This document shows positions 32,798 through 42,446 of a DNA stretch of 64,000 nucleotides, one piece after another. This stretch comes from Paludibacteraceae bacterium. GTDB lineage: Bacteria; Bacteroidota; Bacteroidia; Bacteroidales; Paludibacteraceae. Position 1 is the stretch's first letter. Every line of letters starts with the position of its first letter. Both the position numbers and the translations under genes were made by a program. Under the pieces are notes generated by a model that saw only the letters and a list, made by a program, of their open reading frames with translations, was not told the origin of the DNA and searched no databases. The stretch covers positions 124,001 through 188,000 of the forward strand of contig JAEEMG010000073.1 of the NCBI GenBank assembly GCA_016283095.1. The letters run 5' to 3'.

Positions 32798-35591
32798 ACA
32801 TGTTTTCCTTTTGGAATCTTCTCCACGCAATTTTGACCTTCTCACGAGAAAAAGATAGGGGAACGGATTCACACATGTGTACAAATTGGTTCTCCTCAGG
32901 CAGTGATTCAAATATCTTTTTCATTTTTTTGTAATCACTATCTTTCAATACATCTTCTTCTCTGATCATCTCTTTCTCAACAAAGCTATTGATGTCGTCG
33001 GCAACTAATGTGGGCGGCTCTTTCACTCTGATGGCGATATCTGTGAGTGGCATATTGTCGGCATAGAATGTTTTGACCGTATTTTTGCGGTCGTTGGCAG
33101 ACATTCTTCCTCCAACTGCTTTGTTTTTCTCCTTGCTTTTCCAGAAATAATAGATGTCGACGATGGGCATTGAGACTCTTTCTTTGATCTCCTTACGCAA
33201 ATCTTTGACAGAGATGTCTGTCTTTTTCGATAAAACTTTGTCTATCATGTTCAGAAGTGATTCTTCTATCACATCGTCCGCTTTCAATTCACCGTTGTAA
33301 ACCAGTTTGGAAAGATGGTTGTCGATGGTGCTGAGTGAGAGATTTCTCTCTTCTGCGATTTCCTGAACTGACTTACCTTCTTTGAAAAGGATCAGAGTTT
33401 TTTGATACGTGTCAGGTTCTGATGTTTTCGATGAGGTTTTTGAAGATTTCGATTTTTTCGACGATGCTTTGCTCATCATCTCTTTTTCTTCATCAGTCAG
33501 CTTGTCATCTCTTTTGTCTGCGATGAATTTACGGACAATATTCACGATTTCATCGCCATATTTTGTTATTCTCTTTGTGCCGAGTCCTGGAATTTTCTTC
33601 ATGTCGTCGGTGCTCTTTGGCAGACGTGCGGCAATTTCTTGCAGAGTCTTCATGCTCATCACGTAAGCGAGAGGACCACCGTCGGCTTTTTCCATTCTCC
33701 ATTCAATTAGACGGTGCTGAAGCACAGGGTCGACGCCGACAACCGTCATGTCTGCTTTAGCACGTTCAAGTTTGCCCATTTCAATATCCAGAGTGGCTTT
33801 TGCTCGTGCTTCAAGGAAAGAGGTTGTTGAGAACGGGATATCCTTGAATGTTGAGAGTATTGCGGTTTTGATACGAATAAGTTTGACAAACTCGGTTGTC
33901 TGGGCGTTATAAGCGTCTTCCACAGAACGGTTGTCAAGCTCGATATCTTCGTTGTATATGTCAATGTCGATGTCTTCGATTTTTTTCAGGAAATAATCGA
34001 CGGCAGCTTTGATGCGTTGCTGTATATGCTCATCTGTATAGATGTCGGTTGCAGCGTCGACTAGAGAGGTATATTGGTTTCTGAATTTGTTTGCAACATC
34101 CACTATGTCAGTAGTCATAGAGTAGTATTCTGCACTCACTAGTTCACATAGCTTTGGCATCAGTGTGTTTAGTTGGTTGCCAGTCTGAGCCATGTTGAAC
34201 ACACGGCCGAATATCTGGTGTATGTCGCTGAAGTCGAACATCTCGTTGAGAAGCACGATCATGTATCGTTTCTGGAGTTGAGGCAAAACATCTTCGATGT
34301 TGGCGGCTCGTTCTCCTTCATACTGCATATAGCGTGTGACGTTCTGGTCGGTGATGATGGACTCTAGTTTGATAGGTGATTTTAACACCATTCCATCGAG
34401 ACTTTTGCATCTGCTTAATGCCACATACACTTGTCCGTGTGAGAATGAAGCCATAGCGTCGATGATGGCTCTGTCGAAAGTGAGACCTTGGCTTTTATGG
34501 ATAGTGATCGCCCAAGCAAGACGTAATGGGAACTGTGAAAATGTGCCTACCACATCCTCATACTGCTCTTTTGTCTCTTTGTCTATTTTGGTTTCAGTAT
34601 TTTCCCAGATTTCTCTTTCAGCTACAATCGGATAGTTGTCTTCCTTGCATTTCACCGTGATTTTATGCTCAGAAAGGTCGATTATTGTGCCTATCTTGCC
34701 ATTGTAGTAGTTCGCTTCCCGGTTGTTGCGTGTGAACATCACCTGAGCTCCGATTTTGAGTTCAAGCGACTCATCCACAGGATACATGGATTCAGGGAAT
34801 CTGTCTTTGATTATAGCATTGTAGATTGTTGGCTCTTCTTCTATCTCGTTCAGCTTCTTCTCATTGAATGCGTCTGCTATTTTATTGTGTGTAGTCAGGA
34901 ATATTTCACCCTCTTTAGGCTCATATTCTGGCAGGTAATGTTTGTTCAGCTCGTTGAGCGACTCCATAGAGAGATGGTTGTTGCGTATTTCATTCAGTAT
35001 GCTTATGAACTTTTCGTCTGCCTGACGGTAGTTTTTTTTTAGCTCAATAGTGACATATGAAGATTCCTGCAATGCTTTGCTGCTGAAAAAGAACGGAGTG
35101 GAGTAGTGTTTCTGCATTATAGCCCACTCCTCATCTCTTACTACGGGTGGTAATTGTTGTAAATCTCCGATGAAAAGGCATTGAACGCCACCAAAAGGAG
35201 TGTATTTCTGCTTGCGGTATTCTCTTAGTCTGTCGTCGATGGCGTCCAACAGATCGGCACGAACCATACTTATCTCGTCGATCACAAGAAGGTCGATGGT
35301 ACGGAAAATGTTTATTTTGTCTTTTTTGATCTGACCTTTCTCTTTTCCATATTCAGGAAGGAAAGGCGTGAAAGGAAGTTGGAAGAAAGAGTGTATGGTC
35401 TGGCCTTTAGCGTTAATTGCAGCCACACCAGTAGGAGCAAGCACCACCATTCGTTTGGCACACTGAGTCCTTAGCAGATTCAAGAAAGTTGTTTTGCCAG
35501 TACCTGCGTTACCGGTCAAGAAAATATTCTCGTTGGTCGTTTCAATCAGCTTTTTAGCCAATTGCATCTCTTTGTTAATCTCAATCGCCAT
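32796..35591 (-). CDS. Pif1/RecD-like helicase with HRDC and helix-turn-helix domains
   Basis: A 931-residue protein. The ATPase starts with GNAGTGKTTFLNLL (Walker A, residues 27-40), APTGVAAINAKGQTIHSFF, DLLVIDEISMVRADLLDAI and QCLFIGDLQQLPPV, the Pif1/RecD SF1B pattern, and the second half has AITIHKSQGLTFDRAI and YVALSRC. A HRDC-like domain (about residues 610-690, PLAYVMSMKTLQEIAARLP, KIPGLGTKR) and a HTH_40 domain (QEIAEERNLSLSTIDNHLSK) follow. This layout is widely found in Bacteroidetes. It probably resolves replication or recombination structures. It follows the acyltransferase gene by 52 bases. Confidence 0.92.
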   Translation of the reverse strand: MAIEINKEMQLAKKLIETTNENIFLTGNAGTGKTTFLNLLRTQCAKRMVVLAPTGVAAINAKGQTIHSFFQLPFTPFLPEYGKEKGQIKKDKINIFRTIDLLVIDEISMVRADLLDAIDDRLREYRKQKYTPFGGVQCLFIGDLQQLPPVVRDEEWAIMQKHYSTPFFFSSKALQESSYVTIELKKNYRQADEKFISILNEIRNNHLSMESLNELNKHYLPEYEPKEGEIFLTTHNKIADAFNEKKLNEIEEEPTIYNAIIKDRFPESMYPVDESLELKIGAQVMFTRNNREANYYNGKIGTIIDLSEHKITVKCKEDNYPIVAEREIWENTETKIDKETKEQYEDVVGTFSQFPLRLAWAITIHKSQGLTFDRAIIDAMASFSHGQVYVALSRCKSLDGMVLKSPIKLESIITDQNVTRYMQYEGERAANIEDVLPQLQKRYMIVLLNEMFDFSDIHQIFGRVFNMAQTGNQLNTLMPKLCELVSAEYYSMTTDIVDVANKFRNQYTSLVDAATDIYTDEHIQQRIKAAVDYFLKKIEDIDIDIYNEDIELDNRSVEDAYNAQTTEFVKLIRIKTAILSTFKDIPFSTTSFLEARAKATLDIEMGKLERAKADMTVVGVDPVLQHRLIEWRMEKADGGPLAYVMSMKTLQEIAARLPKSTDDMKKIPGLGTKRITKYGDEIVNIVRKFIADKRDDKLTDEEKEMMSKASSKKSKSSKTSSKTSEPDTYQKTLILFKEGKSVQEIAEERNLSLSTIDNHLSKLVYNGELKADDVIEESLLNMIDKVLSKKTDISVKDLRKEIKERVSMPIVDIYYFWKSKEKNKAVGGRMSANDRKNTVKTFYADNMPLTDIAIRVKEPPTLVADDINSFVEKEMIREEDVLKDSDYKKMKKIFESLPEENQFVHMCESVPLSFSREKVKIAWRRFQKENM

Positions 35592-35643
35592 AATCAGGAT
35601 CGTTTTGACTGTTACTATATTAAATATGTATTATGCAATTTAA

Positions 35644-36561
35644 TTATGCTTTATTTTCTCTCTTATGTTTCCATCTGCGGTGCGTCCAAAGCCAGTCTGA
35701 TGGGTATTCCTGGATACTTTCTTCAAGTAGACGGGCGTATTTCTCTGTAGCAGCATATTCTTCCTCTTCTGCCACATTTACAGAGATCAGTTTCAGACGG
35801 TATTTATAATATCCACGTGATATGCGAATCACGTCGGCATACACATAGGCTGATTTGAACATTCTTGCCATTCTTTCAGGTCCGGATAGGAAAGGAGTGT
35901 CCTGATGAAGGAATTCTGTCCAATAATCAATGTTTTTAACGCTTGGAGTTTGATCTGCAAGAAGTCCAAGACCAAATGTTTTATCGCCTTTTCTGTATTT
36001 CAAAAGAGGACGTATTATGTCGTTTTTATCCACCAATTCCATACCGAGGCGGTTGCGCATACCTTTGAAGAAAGCGTTTATATATGGGTTTTTCGCAGGA
36101 CGGTTGACCTCTACGCCCACAAGGTTAGGACAGCCAAGCTGCCAGTATAATGCAGGCATCCACTCCCAGTTGCCCTTATGAGAAGAGGCGAACATCATGT
36201 TTCTTCCCTCTTTGATAAGGTTTGCCATCATGTCACGGTTCTCAAATTCCACATGGTTCAGGATGTCATCGTAGCTCATTCTGTAGGTTTTAACCCACTC
36301 TACAAGCATATCACAGAAATGATGGTAGAATTGCTTTTCGATGGTTTTTCTCTCGTCTACGCTCTTCTCAGGGAAAGAATTTGCAAGATTTTCCTCAACC
36401 ACTTTTCTACGGTATCTCACGACATATCTTATGAGGTAGTAGAGCATGTCTGAAATAAAGTAAAGCACGCAGAACGGGAGTATACTGAAAAATTCTATGG
36501 CTCCACGCAATAAGTAGTATGAAAGTTTGTTTTTTATATCCTGCAATTTCTCTTTCATCAT
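35644..36561 (-). CDS. LpxL/HtrB-family lipid A acyltransferase
   Basis: A 305-residue membrane-attached protein with one N-terminal helix (FFSILPFCVLYFISDMLYYL). The motif MMFASSHKGNWEWMPALYW carries the catalytic His (H-x4-D/E) and GLLADQTPS and RMFKSAYVYADVIRI follow. It transfers secondary acyl chains to lipid A or its precursor, at the inner membrane. It ends 52 bases from the helicase start. Confidence 0.9.
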   Translation of the reverse strand: MMKEKLQDIKNKLSYYLLRGAIEFFSILPFCVLYFISDMLYYLIRYVVRYRRKVVEENLANSFPEKSVDERKTIEKQFYHHFCDMLVEWVKTYRMSYDDILNHVEFENRDMMANLIKEGRNMMFASSHKGNWEWMPALYWQLGCPNLVGVEVNRPAKNPYINAFFKGMRNRLGMELVDKNDIIRPLLKYRKGDKTFGLGLLADQTPSVKNIDYWTEFLHQDTPFLSGPERMARMFKSAYVYADVIRISRGYYKYRLKLISVNVAEEEEYAATEKYARLLEESIQEYPSDWLWTHRRWKHKRENKA

Positions 36562-36644
36562 TAATAAATGCTACACAAGTTTTTTAGTTGATTATAAAGG
36601 ATATGTAAGAGTATTTTCCTATTACAAATCCCATTTTTATAAAT

Positions 36645-36676
36645 ACATGTGTCAGGAGATTTCTCCTGACACATGT
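36645..36676 (-). terminator. Hairpin after the OmpA gene
   Basis: ACATGTGTCAGGAGA (36645-36659) and its exact complement (36662-36676) form a 15-bp stem with two bases between. It lies just downstream of the OmpA stop on the minus strand; no long T-run follows. Confidence 0.6.
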
Positions 36677-36690
36677 TCAAATTCAATTGA

Positions 36691-38193
36691 TTATTGCTCG
36701 TAAATAGAGAATGTCACACGTCTGTTTTTAGCCTTGCCTTCATCTGTTCCACTCACGTCGACAGGCTCTTTGTCTTTCATGTCCTTGACGTCAAGTTGGT
36801 CGGCCGCTGTGCCTTTATCTTTAAGGATATCACGGATGAAGAAAGCACGTTCGATACCAATCGCATCGTTGTGGTCCATCTCCACCTTATCTGCGTGACC
36901 CTTGATCAAAAGACCCTTGTTAGGCTGCAGACGAAGAAGCACCTTCATGTCTTCAAATGCCACCTCCATGTCTTCTGTAGATGTGAATCCGCTCTCGTTG
37001 AATGGGAAAGTGAACATTGTGCTCATCTCCTCGCTCAACATCTTGATAGCGTCTTCAGCGTTAAGAGCGTATTCAGCGAATTTAAGATGACGGCGCTCAT
37101 TCCAAGTGATGTCAAGTTTCTCAAATGAAGTCAAAGTATCGTAAGCAGTGATAGTGTTTCTATACTTAACCTTCTTTTCTTCTGTGACATTCTCAATCTC
37201 ACCAAGCTGAGAAATCATATTCTTTACCTTTGCCACCTCTTCACGAGAATAACGGATGTAGATCAAAGAGTCTGGCAAGTGATGTATGCTGTCTCGTGAA
37301 AGCAGAGCTCTCTTCACTTCAGGAGCGATCATAGGCTCTTGAGCTGGAATCTCCTTGTTTTCAGGCATTTCATGTTTCTTCTTCACACGGTCTGTAGGAA
37401 GGGTTACAGCCATTTTGAATCCGGCTGCGATTGTTCCGACCTTAGTGATCTGATCACTCTCAAGCATTGTTGTGTAAACTCCTTCTGGAGAGAACAGTTT
37501 TTTGTCGGATCTTGTGTCAAGGATATCAGTGAATCCATAATTCACGTACAGACCACCGTACAAACCTAATTTAGAAGAGAACCATTTTGTCAAGCCAAAA
37601 TCAAGGAAGAAAGAGCAAGTGGCATTTTTTGTATTCATGTCTCCCTCGAAATCGAGTAGGGAATAGTTAGTCTCAAGCTCTTTTGTCGTATTTGATTCTT
37701 GTAGATATAGAGAACGTGATATGTTTCCTTCGATGACTTCGTAAGAGTGACGGACAGGGAATCCGACTTTTACACCGAAACCAGTCAAGAAGTCTACGCT
37801 GTATGTGATATTGTTGCGGTAGTAAAAACCGATAGGAATTTCAAGTTGGGCATATTTTTGCTTTTCCTCCCAATTTTGGAAGTGAGTGGCAAGAATGTCT
37901 CCATTCGCATCTGTAGTTTTTTCATCGTATGAACTGATTTTTCCGTAGCTATTAAAGAAGGCGACACCAATACCTGTGCCGAGTCCTATATAGTCGTTAA
38001 AGAAATGGCGGTAGTTGAAGGAAGTACCTCCGCCAAGGTTCGCTTGGTTTTTCAATGCAACTGAGTATGCATCATACATCAAAGCATGCACACCACCATT
38101 GATTTGAAGTTCAATTTGGTTGCGTGCGTATTGTGCGTTGGCTCCTGCTGCCACACAAAGTCCTAATAAAATCCCTGTCGCTTTTCTTTTCAT
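36691..38193 (-). CDS. OmpA-family outer-membrane protein
   Basis: A 500-residue protein starting at 38193 (ATG of MKRKATGILLGL), selected because the promoter at 38234-38241 would leave the ATG at 38229 untranscribed and because a signal peptide (ILLGLCVAAGANAQ) then begins the protein. Residues 20-240 are an outer-membrane beta-barrel (LGGGTSFNYRHFFNDYIGLG, LGLYGGLYVNYGFTD). A long linker leads to an OmpA peptidoglycan-binding domain at the C-terminus (KGLLIKGHADKVEMD, GKAKNRRVTFSIYEQ). It links the outer membrane to the wall. Confidence 0.9.
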   Translation of the reverse strand: MKRKATGILLGLCVAAGANAQYARNQIELQINGGVHALMYDAYSVALKNQANLGGGTSFNYRHFFNDYIGLGTGIGVAFFNSYGKISSYDEKTTDANGDILATHFQNWEEKQKYAQLEIPIGFYYRNNITYSVDFLTGFGVKVGFPVRHSYEVIEGNISRSLYLQESNTTKELETNYSLLDFEGDMNTKNATCSFFLDFGLTKWFSSKLGLYGGLYVNYGFTDILDTRSDKKLFSPEGVYTTMLESDQITKVGTIAAGFKMAVTLPTDRVKKKHEMPENKEIPAQEPMIAPEVKRALLSRDSIHHLPDSLIYIRYSREEVAKVKNMISQLGEIENVTEEKKVKYRNTITAYDTLTSFEKLDITWNERRHLKFAEYALNAEDAIKMLSEEMSTMFTFPFNESGFTSTEDMEVAFEDMKVLLRLQPNKGLLIKGHADKVEMDHNDAIGIERAFFIRDILKDKGTAADQLDVKDMKDKEPVDVSGTDEGKAKNRRVTFSIYEQ

Positions 38194-38233
38194 ACAAAAA
38201 AAACTTACGTAAATGACTTGACCATTCAATTCT

Positions 38234-38241
38234 CAAAGATA
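38234..38241 (-). promoter_or_regulatory. Bacteroidetes -7 promoter element of the OmpA gene
   Basis: The minus strand reads TATCTTTG, 40 bases upstream of the start at 38193. It excludes the ATG at 38229. Confidence 0.65.
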
Positions 38242-38283
38242 TAATTTATTTTAGGAAATTATAACTTTATGAATAAAAAATTG

Positions 38284-38291
38284 TATGTTTG
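38284..38291 (+). promoter_or_regulatory. Bacteroidetes -7 promoter element of nhaD
   Basis: TATGTTTG matches TAnnTTTG, 55 bases before nhaD; a Shine-Dalgarno AAGGAGGT precedes the start. Confidence 0.55.
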
Positions 38292-38346
38292 CAAAAGAGA
38301 TTTGAAAATAACAGAAAAAAAACAATAAAAATTTCAAGGAGGTCTT

Positions 38347-39708
38347 ATGGTCTTATTAATGATTTGTCTGTTTGTCCTTGGCTATGTAGCTATCGCGACA
38401 GAACATCAGATTCACGTCAATAAAGCAGCTACTGCTTTGATTTTGTGCTCATTACTTTGGACAATCTACATTTTTTATGCACCAGCACTTAACACACCAG
38501 TTGGAGTTCAGAAGACAACAGAGTATGTGACAAAAGTCGAGCTTATTGAAGGAGTAGGTGAGGTCGCTGAAATCTTGTTCTTCTTGATGGGAGCGATGAC
38601 AATCGTTGAATTGATTGATGTACACGGAGGATTTAATATCATCACAAGACGAATCACAACAAAGAATAAGAAGACGCTGCTATGTATCCTTACCGGAATC
38701 ACATTCATAATGTCGGCAGTGCTTGATAATCTTACTACAACAATCGTTATTGTAATGTTGCTTAGAAAGTTGGTGCAGGACCAGAAAGAACGCTGGTATT
38801 TTGCAGCTGTAGTGATCTTGGCCGCTAATGCCGGTGGAGCATTCTCTCCAATTGGCGACGTTACAACTATCATGCTTTGGGTTAAGGGTAATGTTACAAC
38901 TCAACATTTGATACCTGAGCTTATTTTGCCTTCTATAGTTGCCGCAGTATTACCTATGCTTATAATGTCGAGAAAGTTAAAAGGTGATTTGGAGTATTCG
39001 TCTGAAGTTGTAGAATCAGAATCTCATGAACCTACTGCTGCAGAGATGGTTACAAATAAAGAGCGTAACATCATATTCTATTTGGGTATTGGAGCGTTGG
39101 TGTTCGTACCTATTTTCAAGGCAATCACTCATTTGCCTCCATATTTAGGCGTCGCTCTTGGACTTGGTGTTTTGTGGGTATACACAGAACTTATGTACCA
39201 TGAAAAGGGAGATTCTATAAAGGAAGAGAAAAAAGCACGTATTCAGAAGGTTGTCAAGAGAATAGATATGACAACAATTCTATTCTTCTTGGGTATTTTG
39301 ATGGCTGTAAACGCTCTATCATTTGCAGGCATTCTTCGTGAGTTGAGTGAATGGCTTGACCAGAGTGTTGGAAACATTTATGCAATTAATATCATTATTG
39401 GTATTCTTTCTTCAATTGTTGATAATGTACCACTTGTCGCTGGAGCGATGAAGATGTATGAGATTGATCCAACAACTGCTTATTTCGCTGTTGACGGTGC
39501 GTTTTGGTTGTTCCTTGCATATTGTGCAGGAGTAGGTGGAAGCATTTTGATTGTAGGATCGGCTGCAGGAGTTGTGGTTATGGGACTTGAGAAGGTAAGT
39601 TTCGGATGGTATTTGAAGGAAGTCTCATTGATAGCATTGTTAGGATATTTGGCAGGAGCGTTGATGTTCATCATTCAGGACACATATATCATGCCATTAT
39701 TTAATTAA
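38347..39708 (+). CDS. nhaD: NhaD-type Na+/H+ antiporter
   Basis: A 453-residue membrane protein with about 12 helices. VLDNLTTTIVIVMLLRKLV, ILAANAGGAFSPIGDVTTIM and SSIVDNVPLVAGAMKMYEI are the conserved ion-translocation elements of the NhaD family (IT superfamily); the Asp residues within them are the likely Na+ site. It exchanges internal Na+ for H+. A strong ribosome site precedes it. It lies first on the strand before the lipoprotein and polysaccharide genes but probably has its own promoter. Confidence 0.94.
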   Translation: MVLLMICLFVLGYVAIATEHQIHVNKAATALILCSLLWTIYIFYAPALNTPVGVQKTTEYVTKVELIEGVGEVAEILFFLMGAMTIVELIDVHGGFNIITRRITTKNKKTLLCILTGITFIMSAVLDNLTTTIVIVMLLRKLVQDQKERWYFAAVVILAANAGGAFSPIGDVTTIMLWVKGNVTTQHLIPELILPSIVAAVLPMLIMSRKLKGDLEYSSEVVESESHEPTAAEMVTNKERNIIFYLGIGALVFVPIFKAITHLPPYLGVALGLGVLWVYTELMYHEKGDSIKEEKKARIQKVVKRIDMTTILFFLGILMAVNALSFAGILRELSEWLDQSVGNIYAINIIIGILSSIVDNVPLVAGAMKMYEIDPTTAYFAVDGAFWLFLAYCAGVGGSILIVGSAAGVVVMGLEKVSFGWYLKEVSLIALLGYLAGALMFIIQDTYIMPLFN

Positions 39709-39743
39709 ACGAAATCAATAGACATCAATAGAATTATTTTAAT

Positions 39744-40886
39744 ATGCTCTGGAAATCAAAAATATCATATATCGCATTATGTGCGATTGCATTGACTTCA
39801 TGTCGCCCAGATCCAGATCCGGAACCAGACCCAGACCCGGATATAGATACGTTCAGTGATGAAAAGTATGCTGTGTATATGGCGTTTTCGTATGACAGCA
39901 TACCTTCAGCATCAGCGAAGAGTATATTATGCTCAGGAATTTGGACTAACCCTAAGTCAAGTGCAGAGTCTCCATCTGTACGAAAATTGTCTCCTGGACG
40001 AGATGAAGGCGTGGAGGTTTTTGATATTTGTGTGACAGAGGAAAAAACAGTATATGCGGCAGGATGTTTCGGAAATGCGGCTGTTTATTGGAAAGACGAT
40101 AATGAGGTCGAGTTGCCGGAAGGTCGTGTTGCGATGGGCATAGGTGTGAATTCATTGGGAGTGGTTTACACTTGTGGCTTTCAGAAGGAAGGATATGAAG
40201 AATCTGCCAAAATGTGGCAGGGCATAAATCCTAAGGTGCTAAAAAATGGTTCGAGAGCGATTAAGTTGAGCATTTGCAATGATAAGTGTTATATCGCTGG
40301 TTATGGCTGTAACGCTGACAAAAATGATGTTGAGGAGGCTCGTATTTGGATCGACGGACAGGCATACAATAGATTGTCTCAGGATAATGATGACGATGAA
40401 AATGGATTTTATCCTGCTGTTGCCAATGACATTGTTTCCGATGGAGATAACTGGTGGTGTGTCGGTCGAGAAAGAAACTCAGGAGTCGGTTATTTGCCGA
40501 AAGTATGGATCAATCGTTCCAACAATAATTTGAAACGAGAGGGACCAGGAACGTCGCTTACTTGCATTAAGTATGAGAAAGGGTTGTTCTATATAGGAGG
40601 AAACGACGGTTACCATGCAATGTATTGGACAGCATCTCAGAAGAGCAATAAGGAAAACCGAATCAATAATTGCAAAGAGTATGATTTGTCGTCTGGATCC
40701 ACACAAGCTATGGTAGAGGATATTGATGTTTTGAATGGTATAGTTGTTTGTTGTGGATATGAGAGATCTGCAACTGGCTCATATGTTCCGAAATTGTGGA
40801 TAAATGGTACAGAATATTCTTTAGGTCAGCAATTTAACAACTATAGCAATGTAAGACCTCGTGCTGTCGCAATAGTAAAAAGATAA
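39744..40886 (+). CDS. Lipoprotein with beta-propeller-like repeats
   Basis: A 380-residue protein with a lipoprotein signal (SYIALCAIALTSCRPDPD). A PDPDPEPDPDPD spacer follows. The rest holds six to seven repeats of about 50 residues, each with a Gly-rich strand and ending in a Trp-containing element such as IWTNP, VYWKDD, MWQGI, IWIDG, VWINR, MYWTA and LWING, which is the spacing of a beta-propeller. There is no recognised enzymatic motif. The spacer is coded by near-tandem 6-base units. Function is unknown. Confidence 0.7.
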   Translation: MLWKSKISYIALCAIALTSCRPDPDPEPDPDPDIDTFSDEKYAVYMAFSYDSIPSASAKSILCSGIWTNPKSSAESPSVRKLSPGRDEGVEVFDICVTEEKTVYAAGCFGNAAVYWKDDNEVELPEGRVAMGIGVNSLGVVYTCGFQKEGYEESAKMWQGINPKVLKNGSRAIKLSICNDKCYIAGYGCNADKNDVEEARIWIDGQAYNRLSQDNDDDENGFYPAVANDIVSDGDNWWCVGRERNSGVGYLPKVWINRSNNNLKREGPGTSLTCIKYEKGLFYIGGNDGYHAMYWTASQKSNKENRINNCKEYDLSSGSTQAMVEDIDVLNGIVVCCGYERSATGSYVPKLWINGTEYSLGQQFNNYSNVRPRAVAIVKR

Positions 40887-40904
40887 TAGAAAAAGAGCCA
40901 TAGG

Positions 40905-42446
40905 ATGGATTTAAGTGTCTCAATACCATATTTCTGCTTTATGGCCATACTGGTGATGTTGGTTTTTGTAGAGTTTAATCTACAAAACCATAATCACAGG
41001 ACTAAATATGTTTTCATATTTTCACTTTTCCTGTTCACTCTTTTTGTAGGATTGAAGGGATGGACAGGAATGGATGTGATGATGTATTATGAGAATTATC
41101 AAGAAGCTCCTACATTAGGAGACTTTATTTTAGGACGTTATTCTAAGGATTGGTATACAGATTTCGAAATTGGTTTTAATTTGTTTGAAGTAATTGCTAA
41201 GACTCTGGGAATGAGTTATTGGCAATTTCAATTTGTCTATGTTTTGATAGACTCAATTGTGCTTTTTTATTTTTTCAGACGCGAGACCAACTATTGTGTG
41301 TTAGCATTGCTTATCTACTTCATTTGGTGGGGATGGGTGTTCCATGCAGAGCAATTGCGTAACGCAAATTCTGTGTTGTTGTTTATGATGTCATTGAAGT
41401 ATGTCAGAAACAAACAGGTGTTCTCCTATGTGTTGCTGAATCTTTTGGGAATGACTTTTCATACCACTTCTCTATTCTATATAATAGTATACCCACTTTT
41501 GAGAATCACGCTTACAAAGAATCAGCTATTATGGATTTTCACGGTGGTTATGGTGATTTTCATATTCAGAATCAAGTTTATCAATATTGTACTTACTGGA
41601 TTATATACCTATGGAGGACAACATATCGCGTCGAAAATTCAGAAATATTATATCAATATAGTCTATGCTGATTCGTATTATAATATTGGAATGAGAAAAA
41701 TTATAGTATGCTTTGCGTATATAATGTTCTTCTTTCTTCCTAATTATTTTAAGGTCGGCAAAAATACTGACAATGTCACAAAGAATGTTTTTGTTATTTA
41801 TTTCATTCTTGTCTTTTCCCTTTGTGAGATCAGGGTATTGCAGGATAGAGCGTCATCATTATTCTGTATTGGATTGATAATGCTGTTCGTGCAATATTAT
41901 GCCGATTTGAAATCCAGTTTGCATAAACAAATCTATATGTTATGCGTTATTGGAATCCTGTTTATCACTGGATTCAAATATTTCAGTGTGGAATCATACC
42001 GTTACAGGACATCGTTCACTGCGGATGCTGATTATAAACGTTATGACGAGGAACTGGAGAAACGTAAACTGGAAGAGTATCTGGATGCGGTTAAGCGTAA
42101 CAAGGATGTAAAGAAAGAGAAAAATGATCAGTTGAAGGATTTTGATAGAATCCGTGCTGAGCAGGGAATAGAAAAGGTGAAAGACCAAAAGTTGCATCGT
42201 CAGAAGCCAAGTGCTTCATCGTCAACTAGGAAGATAAAACAAGATGACGAATATGAAGAAGATAATGATTTTGATAATCAAGAAAAGAAAATAGAAGAAC
42301 GTAGATCAACTAGAGATGCGGACAAAGAGTCATCGGATGAAAGTAGTAAGGATAAAGAAGATGATGACTATGACTCTATGAAAAATGATAAACGTCATAC
42401 AAAGCATAGAGAAACTTCTGAAAGGAAACGTAAAAATGAACGATGA
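40905..42446 (+). CDS. EpsG-like polysaccharide polymerase with a charged tail
   Basis: A 513-residue inner-membrane protein. The first 370 residues have about 10 helices and the EpsG family markers KGWTGMDVMMYYENY, FEIGFNLFEVIAKTLGMSYW and FHTTSLFYIIVYPLLRI; such proteins polymerise exopolysaccharide repeats. The last 140 residues are a cytoplasmic tail of mainly Lys, Glu, Asp, Arg and Ser, which is not part of the family. The stop codon overlaps the start of the following gene. It stands upstream of the main polysaccharide run, which has a separate polymerase. Confidence 0.82.
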   Translation: MDLSVSIPYFCFMAILVMLVFVEFNLQNHNHRTKYVFIFSLFLFTLFVGLKGWTGMDVMMYYENYQEAPTLGDFILGRYSKDWYTDFEIGFNLFEVIAKTLGMSYWQFQFVYVLIDSIVLFYFFRRETNYCVLALLIYFIWWGWVFHAEQLRNANSVLLFMMSLKYVRNKQVFSYVLLNLLGMTFHTTSLFYIIVYPLLRITLTKNQLLWIFTVVMVIFIFRIKFINIVLTGLYTYGGQHIASKIQKYYINIVYADSYYNIGMRKIIVCFAYIMFFFLPNYFKVGKNTDNVTKNVFVIYFILVFSLCEIRVLQDRASSLFCIGLIMLFVQYYADLKSSLHKQIYMLCVIGILFITGFKYFSVESYRYRTSFTADADYKRYDEELEKRKLEEYLDAVKRNKDVKKEKNDQLKDFDRIRAEQGIEKVKDQKLHRQKPSASSSTRKIKQDDEYEEDNDFDNQEKKIEERRSTRDADKESSDESSKDKEDDDYDSMKNDKRHTKHRETSERKRKNER

